A stretch of DNA of 64,000 nt from Halioxenophilus sp033283405 (GTDB lineage: Bacteria > Pseudomonadota > Gammaproteobacteria > Pseudomonadales > Cellvibrionaceae), in contig NZ_JAWMQR010000004.1 in the NCBI RefSeq assembly GCF_033283405.1, positions 124,001 to 188,000 of the forward strand, read 5' to 3'. The notes beneath the pieces were generated by a model. The model saw only the letters and a program-made list of their open reading frames with translations. It was not told the DNA's origin and ran no database searches. Each line of letters opens with the position of its first letter. Position 1 is the stretch's first letter. Below, in pieces: positions 9,216 to 17,264 of the stretch. The position numbers and the translations under genes were made by a program.

Positions 9216-10364
9216 TTAATTCAACCCTACCCGTTTGTGCTCGGTGGCTACCGCCATCAACAGACCGCAGCTGATCATTAACGTCAGCAGCGCGGTGCCG
9301 CCATGACTGAAAAAGGGTAAGGGCACGCCCACCACCGGCAAGAGTCCCGAGACCATACCGATGTTGACGAAGATATAAACGAACAGCGTAAAGCTGATAC
9401 TGCCGGCCACCAGCCGGCTGAAGGTTTGCTGCGAAAGCACCGCAATGCTTAAGCCACGAGCCAGAATTAGACTATAGAGCAGCAACAGACAGAGAAAACC
9501 GCGCATACCAAACTCTTCCGCCAGCACCGCAATAATAAAGTCAGTGTGGCTTTCCGGCAGAAAATCCAACTGGGACTGGGTGCCGTTCAGCCAACCTTTG
9601 CCCAACCAGCCGCCGGAGCCAATAGCGGTTTTTGACTGGATAATATTCCAGCCGGCACCGAGCTTGTCGGCCTCAGGGTTTAGTAGAGTGAGGATGCGCG
9701 TGCGCTGATAGTCGTGCAGCACAAAGTGCCAGGCCGGCCAGGCGCTGGCGGCCACCAATATCAACGCCGTAATAATGTAGCGCCAGGGCAGGCCGGCAAA
9801 AAAGAGCACCACCAACCCGGACATAGCAATCAGCAAGGCCGTGCCCAAATCGGGCTGTTTCAAAATCAGAAAAGCCGGCGCCAGCGCCAGCAGCAGCGCC
9901 ACCACAATGTATTTGAATTTGGGTGGCAGCAACCGCTTAGAGAGGTAGGCGGCAATCATCAGCGGCACCGCCAGCTTCATAATTTCCGACGGCTGAAAGC
10001 GAAAGCCACCGAGCGACAACCAACGCTGTGCCCCCTTGGCACCCACCCCAACAAACAACACCGCCGCCAACAATCCCAGGCCGACAAAATAGGCCGCCCA
10101 GCTCCACCGCTCCAGAAACGGCAGATTGACCTGCGCCACGGCAAACATCAGAGCAAAGCCCAGCAGAAAGAAGATGGTCTGCCGCTTCACATAGTGCCAA
10201 TCGCCACCACTGGCGCTGTAGAGTACCACCAGACCAAACACCATGCTGACCAACAGCAGTAACAGAAGGGGCAGGTCGATGTGCAGGCGAACCCAGATAT
10301 TCTGCTGACGGCGTAAATTCCAGCTGCTGGAGGGCATGCGCCGAAGAAAATCACCGCCGGACAT
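9216..10364 (-). CDS. rodA: Peptidoglycan glycosyltransferase RodA (SEDS)
   Basis: A 382-residue integral membrane protein with about ten transmembrane helices, the glycan polymerase of the elongasome partnered with PBP2. Family landmarks are VVLYSASGGDW, RWLSLGGFRFQPSEIMKLAVP, LKQPDLGTALL, the large periplasmic loop ending LPESHTDFIIAVLAEEFG, and GLLPVVGVPLPFFSHGGTALL. The start at 10364 has GGAGG 5-6 nt upstream and overlaps the end of mrdA by 14 bp; a longer frame to 10436 lies inside mrdA and is rejected. The overlap implies coupled synthesis of polymerase and transpeptidase. Confidence 0.96.
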   Translation of the reverse strand: MSGGDFLRRMPSSSWNLRRQQNIWVRLHIDLPLLLLLLVSMVFGLVVLYSASGGDWHYVKRQTIFFLLGFALMFAVAQVNLPFLERWSWAAYFVGLGLLAAVLFVGVGAKGAQRWLSLGGFRFQPSEIMKLAVPLMIAAYLSKRLLPPKFKYIVVALLLALAPAFLILKQPDLGTALLIAMSGLVVLFFAGLPWRYIITALILVAASAWPAWHFVLHDYQRTRILTLLNPEADKLGAGWNIIQSKTAIGSGGWLGKGWLNGTQSQLDFLPESHTDFIIAVLAEEFGMRGFLCLLLLYSLILARGLSIAVLSQQTFSRLVAGSISFTLFVYIFVNIGMVSGLLPVVGVPLPFFSHGGTALLTLMISCGLLMAVATEHKRVGLN

Positions 10365-12237
10365 CGTCACCTCCACTGCTGGCCACATCGGCGCTGGCCG
10401 CAGCCAACAACGACTGCTGGTGCAGGTAGGCCTCAATCACCTTGCGCACCACCGGCGCCCCTTCCGAAGAGCCCCCCTCACCGTTTTCAACAATCACAGC
10501 CACGGCAATCTGCGGGTCATCCGCCGGCGCGAAACCGACAAACAGGGCGTGATCCCGGTGCCGCTCGGCGAGCTTGTCGCTATCGTATTTTTCATCCTGC
10601 GCGATGCCTACCACCTGCGCCGTACCGGACTTGCCAGCCATGCGAAACTGCAAACCAACACCAGCCCGATGGGCTGTGCCGCGCGGATGGTGAACCACAT
10701 CCTCCATGGCACCGATGATAAAGTCCCACTGGCCATCGGGTACATCCTGCAACGCTGAGGGCCGCGCTTCGACCGGCTGCTCCTGCACCAGACGGGGCGT
10801 GACCCAGCGGCCGCGGTTGGCGATGGTGGCGGTCATTGCCGCCAACTGCAGAGGAGTGGCCAGCACATCACCCTGGCCAATACCCACATTGAGGGTATCC
10901 CCTGGGAACCAGGGCAGGCCGCGGGCGCGGCGCTTCCACTCGCGGGAGGGCCAGTTGCCACTGCGCTCGCTGGGAATATCGATGCCGGTCGGCCGGCCTA
11001 AACCAAAGAAGCTGCCGAAGGTGTGCAGCCGATCAATACCCATGCGGAAGGCCAGTTCGTAGTAATAGGTATCGCAGGACTCCCGAATGGCAGTGCGCAT
11101 ATTGACCTGCCCATGCCCGCCTCTTTTCCAATCGCGATAGCGACGCTCTTCGCCCTCCAACTGGTAGTAGCCGCGGTCGTACATACTTAGACTGGGGTCG
11201 ATCACCTGATAGTAGAGGCCACCGAGGGCGATCATCGGTTTGACGGTGGAACCGGGTGGGTACTCGCCCTGAATTGCCCGGTTAAAGAGCGGCAGATCCC
11301 GCGACTGGGTAAGCGCGTTGTAGTCGGTATGGCTGATGCCGGTAACAAACAGGTTGGGGTTGTAGCTCGGGGAGCTCACCATCGCCACCACGCCCCCGGT
11401 ATCCACCTCTATGGCAACAATCGCCCCGCGCCGGCCCTCCATCGCCGCCAACCCCGCCTTTTGCACCTCGCTGTCGAGGTAGAGGTGCAGGTTTTCACCC
11501 GGTTTTGGGTCGATCTGATCCACCACCCGCAGCACTCGGCCGCGGGCGTTGGTCTCCACGTTTTGGTAACCCACCTCGCCCAGCAGCTGGGTTTCGTACT
11601 GGCGCTCAAGACCGATCTTGCCAATGGTGTAGGTACCCGCGTACTGCTGGTACTCCTCTTCCGTAAAGCTGGTCAGTTCGCGCTCATTGATGCGGCCAAC
11701 ATAACCCACCGAGTGTGAGTAGAGATCGGCCAAGGGGTAGTAGCGCACCAGCTGTGCCTCCACCTCCACCCCAGGCAGGCGATACTCATTGACGGCAATC
11801 CGGGCAATCTCCTCTTCGCTCAAGCGATAGCGCAGGGGCACGCTCTCGTAGGGTCGGCGACGCTGGCTCAGGCGGCGGTAAAACTTCTCCCGGTCGAGGT
11901 CACTGACCTCAATCAGTTCCGCCACCAGGTCGAGAGACTGCTCCAGGTCATCGACGCTCTCTTTAATGATATTGAGGGTATAACTGGGGCGGTTGTCGGC
12001 CAGCAACTGGCCGTTGCGATCGTAGATCAACCCGCGCGTGGGCGGCAGCGGCCGGACATGAATGCGATTGCGTTCCGATTGGGTGACGTAGTTGCTGTGG
12101 TGGAGGACTTGCAGATTGTAGAACTGGCCAAACAGTACCAGAAACATAAGCACCATAAATGCGGCGATGAAGAGCACCCGATGACGAAATATTCGCGCCT
12201 CGCGGAAGTGGTCTTTGAGTGTCTGGTGCTCGCTCAT
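10351..12237 (-). CDS. mrdA: Penicillin-binding protein 2, peptidoglycan transpeptidase
   Basis: A 628-residue class B PBP that cross-links peptidoglycan during cell elongation. One N-terminal transmembrane helix (HRVLFIAAFMVLMFLVLFGQF) is followed by the pedestal domain (RGLIYDRNGQLLADN). The transpeptidase domain has SxxK in PPGSTVKPMIA, SxN-like SCDTYYY, and KSG/T in AGKSGTAQVVG. Length is standard for PBP2. ATG start; rodA begins 14 bp before its stop. The C-terminal tail after YLHQQ is short and low in complexity. Confidence 0.97.
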   Translation of the reverse strand: MSEHQTLKDHFREARIFRHRVLFIAAFMVLMFLVLFGQFYNLQVLHHSNYVTQSERNRIHVRPLPPTRGLIYDRNGQLLADNRPSYTLNIIKESVDDLEQSLDLVAELIEVSDLDREKFYRRLSQRRRPYESVPLRYRLSEEEIARIAVNEYRLPGVEVEAQLVRYYPLADLYSHSVGYVGRINERELTSFTEEEYQQYAGTYTIGKIGLERQYETQLLGEVGYQNVETNARGRVLRVVDQIDPKPGENLHLYLDSEVQKAGLAAMEGRRGAIVAIEVDTGGVVAMVSSPSYNPNLFVTGISHTDYNALTQSRDLPLFNRAIQGEYPPGSTVKPMIALGGLYYQVIDPSLSMYDRGYYQLEGEERRYRDWKRGGHGQVNMRTAIRESCDTYYYELAFRMGIDRLHTFGSFFGLGRPTGIDIPSERSGNWPSREWKRRARGLPWFPGDTLNVGIGQGDVLATPLQLAAMTATIANRGRWVTPRLVQEQPVEARPSALQDVPDGQWDFIIGAMEDVVHHPRGTAHRAGVGLQFRMAGKSGTAQVVGIAQDEKYDSDKLAERHRDHALFVGFAPADDPQIAVAVIVENGEGGSSEGAPVVRKVIEAYLHQQSLLAAASADVASSGGDDVRR

Positions 12238-12388
12238 GATATGGCGCTAGCAGCCCCAACTGCGGCCGCTGTGGTATTCCGAATAAGTTTTGTGTGAAGC
12301 ATAAGACAAGCACCTGCCAATGCAAGTTTTGATGTCATTATTCGCGCAAGATTCCCGAAAATAACAACAAAAACAGCTGCGATGTCAC

Positions 12389-12856
12389 TCATTTGTGGTA
12401 GGGGTGGTTATTCAGGATGCTGACAGCGCGATAGAGTTGTTCAACCAGGACAACACGTACCAGGGGATGCGGCAGTGTCAGCGCCGACAGACTCCACTGC
12501 TGGTTGGCCCGCTGCAGGCAGTCGCGCGCCAGGCCATCGGGGCCGCCCACCAGCAGGCTCAGGTTCTTGCCCTGCATCTGCCAATCGGCCAGATTGGCAG
12601 CCAGCTTTTCCGTACTCCAGCTCTGGCCACCCACCTCCAAGGCCACCACCCAGTCGCCGTCGGGGATCGCCGCCAGCATGCGCTCGCCTTCGGCCGCCAT
12701 CGCCTTTTCGACACTGGCGCTCTTGCTACGCTGGCCGAGCGGCAGCTCCACCAATTCCAGTTTGAATTCGCGCGGCAGGCGTTTGTGATACTCCATCCAC
12801 CCCTGCTCCACCCAAGCGGGCATTTTGGTGCCGACAGCAATTAACTTAACCCGCAT
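12389..12856 (-). CDS. rlmH: 23S rRNA (pseudouridine1915-N3)-methyltransferase
   Basis: A 155-residue SPOUT methyltransferase, of exactly family length, that methylates pseudouridine 1915 in helix 69 of 23S rRNA in assembled 70S ribosomes. Seen: MRVKLIAVGTKMPAWV start, LVGGPDGLA (the knot loop with GGPxG), and the conserved tail LTLPHPLVRVVLVEQLYRA with NNHPYHK. ATG lies 11 bp beyond the rsfS stop, so the two form one unit. Confidence 0.97.
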   Translation of the reverse strand: MRVKLIAVGTKMPAWVEQGWMEYHKRLPREFKLELVELPLGQRSKSASVEKAMAAEGERMLAAIPDGDWVVALEVGGQSWSTEKLAANLADWQMQGKNLSLLVGGPDGLARDCLQRANQQWSLSALTLPHPLVRVVLVEQLYRAVSILNNHPYHK

Positions 12857-12867
12857 ACCGCCGACTG

Positions 12868-13218
12868 CTAAGGCTCGTCGGTTTGATTGAGACGGGTTCT
12901 GGGCGCTTCCGACCAGAGTTTTTCCAAGTCGTAAAAGCTGCGCGTAGCCGGCGTCATCACGTGCACGACGATATCACCAAAGTCGACCAGCACCCACTCG
13001 CCCTGGGTCTCCCCCTCCATGCCCAACGGCATAAAGCCGGCGGCCTTGGCCTCGCTGGCGACATTCTGGGCAAGAGATTTGACGTGCCGGCTGGAGGTGC
13101 CGCTGGCGATCACCAGCTTGTCCATGATCTCGGTGAGATTGGCCACGTCAATTTCGACGATATCTTTGGCCTTTAGGTCTTCCAGTGCATTGATGACGAT
13201 TTGTTCGAGTTCGGTCAT
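12868..13218 (-). CDS. rsfS: Ribosomal silencing factor RsfS
   Basis: A 116-residue Iojap-family protein that binds L14 (uL14) on the 50S subunit and blocks subunit joining in starvation. Features: ALEDLKAKDIVEIDV, IASGTSSRHVKSLAQNV, and GEWVLVDFGDIVVHVM, all canonical. ATG with GTGAGG 4 nt upstream. Encoded between nadD and rlmH, the usual gammaproteobacterial order. Confidence 0.97.
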   Translation of the reverse strand: MTELEQIVINALEDLKAKDIVEIDVANLTEIMDKLVIASGTSSRHVKSLAQNVASEAKAAGFMPLGMEGETQGEWVLVDFGDIVVHVMTPATRSFYDLEKLWSEAPRTRLNQTDEP

Positions 13219-13282
13219 TAATCCTCACAGTGATTGCCAAGCGTTGCTGCTATTTTAATCAGTATAGAAGCCGGCTCCGACC

Positions 13283-13945
13283 TTATTGGTCGGCACCGGC
13301 CTGTTGGTAAAGACGATGTTGCTGAATGTAGTGCCAAACGGGATCGGGCAGCAGAAACTGGGCCGAGTAGCCGCTGGCTATCTGCTCGCGTATCGCCGTG
13401 GCGGAGACCGCCAGCTGTGACAGCTCTGCCACCACTACCCCGCCGTGACTGACCTGGTGCAGCTGCCCCACCTCTACCTCGCTGTCAGCCAATAGTTCCG
13501 CCACCGGGCCGCTCTGCGGGCGCTGGTAACCCGGGCGCACCGCCACGATCAGGTGCGCGTATTGAAACAACTCCCGCCAGCGGTGCCAGGTGTGCAGATT
13601 GGCCAGTGAATCACCGCCCACCGCCAGGCTGATGGAGACCTGCGGCCCCAGCTCGGCACGCAACTGCGCTAGAGTCTCCACACTGTAGGAGGGGCAGTCG
13701 CGCAACAGTTCGCGGGTATCGAGGCTCAACTCCGGGCAGTGCTGAATGGCCAGCTGCAACATCGCCAGCCGCTGGCTGGGCGTGGCCGAGGGAACCCCCT
13801 TATGGGGTGGGATGTGGGCCGGCAGCAGCCGCATCTCATCCAACTGGCAGTAGGCCTTGAGTTCCAGAGCCAGGCGCAAATGGGCAATGTGGACAGGATC
13901 GAAGGTGCCGCCGAAGAAACCCAGGCGCTTCAAGCCGCGCCCCAT
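13283..13945 (-). CDS. nadD: Nicotinate-nucleotide adenylyltransferase
   Basis: A 220-residue nucleotidyltransferase that makes deamido-NAD from nicotinate mononucleotide and ATP. The ATP-binding signature GGTFDPVHIAHLRLA (HxxH type) is at the N-terminus; LPAHIPPHKG and the C-terminal SATAIREQIASG (S-x-T-x-x-R) complete the family pattern. ATG start follows the proA stop by 15 bp. Forms an operon with proA upstream and rsfS-rlmH downstream. Confidence 0.96.
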   Translation of the reverse strand: MGRGLKRLGFFGGTFDPVHIAHLRLALELKAYCQLDEMRLLPAHIPPHKGVPSATPSQRLAMLQLAIQHCPELSLDTRELLRDCPSYSVETLAQLRAELGPQVSISLAVGGDSLANLHTWHRWRELFQYAHLIVAVRPGYQRPQSGPVAELLADSEVEVGQLHQVSHGGVVVAELSQLAVSATAIREQIASGYSAQFLLPDPVWHYIQQHRLYQQAGADQ

Positions 13946-13960
13946 ACCGGCAGGCGGCCG

Positions 13961-15217
13961 TTAGCGACGGATATGGCCATCGCCAAAGACTATCCATTTT
14001 TGCGAGGTTAACCCCTCCAGACCGACCGGGCCTCGGGCGTGAATCTTATCGGTGGAGATACCGATCTCAGCCCCCAGACCATACTCAAATCCATCGGCAA
14101 AGCGAGTGGAGGCGTTGATCATCACCGAACTGGAGTCCACCTGGGCCAGGAATTGGCGGGCACGGGTGTAATCCTCGGTGACTATCGCCTCGGTGTGTTT
14201 TGAGCTGTAGCGGTCGATGTGGTCCATGGCCGCAGCCATGTCGTCGACGATCTTAATTGACAACACCGGCGCCAGGTATTCGGTCGACCAATCCTCCTCG
14301 GTGGCCGGCTGGCAGTCGATCAGGCCGCGCACTCGCTCACAGCCGCGCAGCTCGACCCCGCGCTCTATGTAAGCCTCCGCCAGACGCGGCAATACCGCCG
14401 GGGCGATCGCCGCATGCACCAGTAGAGTCTCCATGGCATTGCAGACGCCATAGCGGTGGGTTTTGGCATTGAGTGCGATATTAAAGGCTTTTTCGGTATC
14501 GGCCCGGTCATCGATATAAACGTGACAGATACCATCGAGGTGTTTGATCACCGCGACGCGGGCATCCTTGCTGATACGCTCGATCAGGCTTTTGCCGCCG
14601 CGCGGAACAATCACATCGACATACTCGGGCATGGTGATCATATGGCCGACAGCGGCGCGGTCGGTGGTGGCCACCACCTGTACCGCCGTGGCCGGCAGGC
14701 CCACCCGGTTGAGGCCGGCACTGATGCAGGCAGCAATGGCCTGGTTGGAGTGCAGCGCCTCTTTGCCACCGCGCAACAGGGTGGCATTGCCGGATTTCAG
14801 GCAGAGGCTGGCGGCGTCGATGGTCACGTTGGGGCGCGACTCGTAAATAATACCAACCACACCCAAGGGCACGCGCATCTTGCCCACCTGGATGCCACTC
14901 GGGCGGTAGCGCATGTCACTGATCTCGCCACAGGGGTCGGGTAGAGCCGCCACCTGCTGCAGTCCTTCGATCATGCTGTCGATACGCGATGGGGTCAGTT
15001 CCAGGCGGTCCAGCAGGGCCGCGTCCAGGCCGCTGTCACGACCGGCGGCCAGATCCTGCTCATTGGCGGCCATCAGCGCCGGGCGCTGTTGCTGTAGCTC
15101 TGCGGCGATGGCCAGCAACGCATTGTTTTTCTGTTCGGTGGTGGCACACGCCATTACGCGTGCAGCAGCCCGGGCATTCTGCCCCAGGGATATCATGTAC
15201 TCTTGAATGTTGTTCAT
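13961..15217 (-). CDS. proA: Glutamate-5-semialdehyde dehydrogenase (gamma-glutamyl phosphate reductase)
   Basis: A 418-residue NADPH enzyme of proline synthesis in the aldehyde dehydrogenase superfamily, reducing gamma-glutamyl phosphate. Seen: PLGVVGIIYESRPNVT, LKSGNATLLRGGKEA, IVPRGGKSLI, the catalytic Cys in RYGVCNAMETLLVH, and STRFADGFEYGLGAEIGIST. ATG at 15217 preceded by GGTGAG; the ten-residue extension to 15247 is rejected. proB is not in this window, as is usual for pseudomonads. Confidence 0.97.
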   Translation of the reverse strand: MNNIQEYMISLGQNARAAARVMACATTEQKNNALLAIAAELQQQRPALMAANEQDLAAGRDSGLDAALLDRLELTPSRIDSMIEGLQQVAALPDPCGEISDMRYRPSGIQVGKMRVPLGVVGIIYESRPNVTIDAASLCLKSGNATLLRGGKEALHSNQAIAACISAGLNRVGLPATAVQVVATTDRAAVGHMITMPEYVDVIVPRGGKSLIERISKDARVAVIKHLDGICHVYIDDRADTEKAFNIALNAKTHRYGVCNAMETLLVHAAIAPAVLPRLAEAYIERGVELRGCERVRGLIDCQPATEEDWSTEYLAPVLSIKIVDDMAAAMDHIDRYSSKHTEAIVTEDYTRARQFLAQVDSSSVMINASTRFADGFEYGLGAEIGISTDKIHARGPVGLEGLTSQKWIVFGDGHIRR

Positions 15218-15359
15218 GCTGTGCTCACCGTCTACCAACTGCAACAACCCCTGCCCAGGCGGCAGCGGCTAGAAAAGGGCGCGTATTGTAGCGACTTCTT
15301 GCTCAATTCCCAACCATTGGCCGCGGACAGAAAAAAGAGGCTCAACCGCAACCGACGGC

Positions 15360-15944
15360 TTAACCCTCGCGGCTTAAACGGTCGACAAATTCGGCGATCT
15401 TCTCCAGCCGCACCAACGGCTCCTGCATCGCCAGCATCTCCACCTGTTCACTGCGACTTAACGGCAGCAACTGTGTCAAAAACCAGCCCAGTTGATTGGC
15501 GGTCAACGCGGGCGGCAAGCCCAGTGCCTGCACCTGCGGATGATCACCCAACTCTTTAAAGAGCTCTGCCAAACCACTGAACTCATCGGGAATATCATAG
15601 GTGGACTCTTCGGGCAGATACTCCACCTGGGCCTGCATCAACTGATCCTCTTCGACACTGGTTTGCAGCACCCGGAACTTGCGCCCTCCAACCACTTTTA
15701 TGTGCAGCAGGCCGTTGGCTCCCTGACTCCAGTCACTGATGTGCGCCACCACCCCCACCTGGTAGATCATGGCTGCCACACCGACCTCCCGACCATCGCG
15801 AATCGGCACCACGCCAAAGGTGGTTTGATCGCGCAGGCACTGTTTGATCAGGCGCAGATAACGCTGCTCAAAGATCTGTAGTGGCAGAGTGGCCTCTGGT
15901 ACCAACAGCGTATTCAGGGGAAACAGAGGTAAGGCATCAGACAC
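15360..15944 (-). CDS. LON substrate-binding domain protein
   Basis: A 194-residue protein made almost entirely of one Lon N-terminal (PUA-like) domain without the protease or ATPase parts. Seen: LPLFPLNTLLVPEATLPLQIFEQRYLRL, then FGVVPIRDGREVG, VGVVAHISDW and GRKFRVLQT. Stand-alone LON proteins are common in gammaproteobacteria; their role is not defined, though substrate recognition is a reasonable guess. GTG at 15944 (GGA 7 nt upstream) fits the family start better than TTG at 15956. It probably heads the minus-strand run to proA. Confidence 0.88.
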   Translation of the reverse strand: MSDALPLFPLNTLLVPEATLPLQIFEQRYLRLIKQCLRDQTTFGVVPIRDGREVGVAAMIYQVGVVAHISDWSQGANGLLHIKVVGGRKFRVLQTSVEEDQLMQAQVEYLPEESTYDIPDEFSGLAELFKELGDHPQVQALGLPPALTANQLGWFLTQLLPLSRSEQVEMLAMQEPLVRLEKIAEFVDRLSREG

Positions 15945-16025
15945 GAGGGTTTCCAAGTCAGGTTAAAACGCCGATACTTCAGCGCAGGTTCATACAAAGC
16001 CGGTGATAATGGCTCAAATCACGAG

Positions 16026-16041
16026 TTAAACGAGCTTAAAC
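16026..16041 (-). promoter_or_regulatory. Candidate PhoP-type direct repeat upstream of pepSY-phoP-phoQ
   Basis: TTAAAC occurs at 16026-16031 and 16036-16041; on the minus strand this is GTTTA-N5-GTTTA. The known PhoP box is a tandem GTTTA-like hexamer with 11-bp period; here the period is 10, so it is close but not exact. It lies about 100 bp upstream of the PepSY gene of the PhoP/PhoQ-like cluster. AT-rich CATTAT at 16048 could be a -10 element. Autoregulation is inferred. Confidence 0.35.
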
Positions 16042-16144
16042 CCTAATCATTATGGATAACAGGGGCAATCGACATCCGCACCGCACATCCAAACGGGTGG
16101 CGAGCTCTGGCACCACCCCGCACAAGCAGATTTAATCAGCCAAC

Positions 16145-16540
16145 ATGCAAATTTTGAAACACACAGCCAACAAAGTCTCCCTCCGCGCGCGTCTCTGGCT
16201 ACTACTGGTCGTCGCCGCCCTGTGCAGCCCGCTTTCGGGCTGGGCCCAAGCTGGCGGCCAGGGTAAGCCTGGCGGCCCAGGCAAACCCGGCAGCGCCAAT
16301 AAAGCCGATGTCGAGCGCAACCGCAGTTCGGACAACAACCAGGAGTTCAACCTGCACCAACGCTCGCCCAGCCGCGGCATCGACTCCAAGCAGGCCGCCG
16401 ACGTGGCCAAGCGGGCCTCCGGCGGCAAGGTGCTGCGGGTACAACCAACGGCGTCCGGGCACCAAGTGAAGGTGTTACTCCCCTCCGGCAAAGTCACCTA
16501 TATTTTGGTTGGTCCCAATGGTGAAATCTTGCGTAATTGA
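16145..16540 (+). CDS. Secreted PepSY-domain protein, first gene of PhoPQ-like operon
   Basis: A 131-residue protein with a signal peptide (RLWLLLVVAALCSPLSGWAQA), a Gly/Pro-rich linker with a repeated GGxGKPG pattern, and a single C-terminal PepSY-like domain (SKQAADVAKRASGGKVLRV, then VKVLLPSGKVTYILVGPNGEIL). PepSY modules are often found in periplasmic inhibitors or sensors. The gene lies 38 bp upstream of the response regulator on the same strand, suggesting that it is a target or accessory sensor of the two-component system. ATG start without a clear ribosome site. Confidence 0.75.
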   Translation: MQILKHTANKVSLRARLWLLLVVAALCSPLSGWAQAGGQGKPGGPGKPGSANKADVERNRSSDNNQEFNLHQRSPSRGIDSKQAADVAKRASGGKVLRVQPTASGHQVKVLLPSGKVTYILVGPNGEILRN

Positions 16541-16578
16541 GGCGGTCAATAGAAAACCTCCGATAGATAGGAAACAGC

Positions 16579-17256
16579 GTGCGACTACTCATCATTGAAG
16601 ACGAACCCGAGCTCAACAAAACCCTGTGCCACTATTTGCACAGTGGCGGTTATGTGGTCGACAGCGCCAGCGATGGCCGCGAAGGGCTCTACCTGGCCAG
16701 CGAACACCCCTACGACCTGGCGATTATCGACCTCGGTCTGCCGAAAATGGACGGCATTGAGGTGATTAAGGCGCTGCGTGAAAAGCGCATTGGCTACCCG
16801 ATTCTGATCCTCACCGCCCGCGACAACTGGCAGGACAAGGTAGTTGGCCTGGAGGCCGGCGCCGACGACTACCTGGTAAAGCCCTTCCACAATGAAGAGC
16901 TGCGCGCGCGGGTCAATGCGCTTATCCGCAGAAGCACGGGCCACGCCAGCCCGGTGCTGAATTTCGGCCCGGTCACTCTCGATACCGCCGCCAAGGTGGT
17001 GCACGTTGATGGGCAGGCGCTGGAGCTGACCAGCTTCGAGTACAACACCCTGGAGTATCTGGTGCACCACGCCGGTAAGGTGATCTCCAAAACCGAACTG
17101 ACCGAGCACCTCTACGACCAAGACTTCGACCGCGACAGCAACACCATCGAGGTGTTCATCGGCCGGCTGCGTAAAAAGCTGGATCCGGAAGGCAGCCTGA
17201 AGCCCATCACCACCCTGCGCGGCCAGGGCTACCGCTTCAACTTAACCCAGTCCTGA
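16579..17256 (+). CDS. phoP: PhoP-like response regulator (OmpR family)
   Basis: A 225-residue regulator: receiver domain (about 1-115) with acidic pocket IIEDEPELN, phospho-acceptor Asp in YDLAIIDLGLPKMDG, Thr in ILTARDNWQDKV and Lys in DDYLVKPF; winged-helix DNA-binding domain (about 125-222) with LTSFEYNTLEYL, SNTIEVFIGRLRKKL and ITTLRGQGYRF. The WQDKV segment and overall pattern match PhoP of enterobacteria. GTG start with AGGA 6 nt upstream. The sensor gene begins 8 nt after its stop. Symbol given by resemblance; the Mg2+ response is not shown. Confidence 0.85.
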   Translation: MRLLIIEDEPELNKTLCHYLHSGGYVVDSASDGREGLYLASEHPYDLAIIDLGLPKMDGIEVIKALREKRIGYPILILTARDNWQDKVVGLEAGADDYLVKPFHNEELRARVNALIRRSTGHASPVLNFGPVTLDTAAKVVHVDGQALELTSFEYNTLEYLVHHAGKVISKTELTEHLYDQDFDRDSNTIEVFIGRLRKKLDPEGSLKPITTLRGQGYRFNLTQS

Positions 17257-17264
17257 GCGCGCCC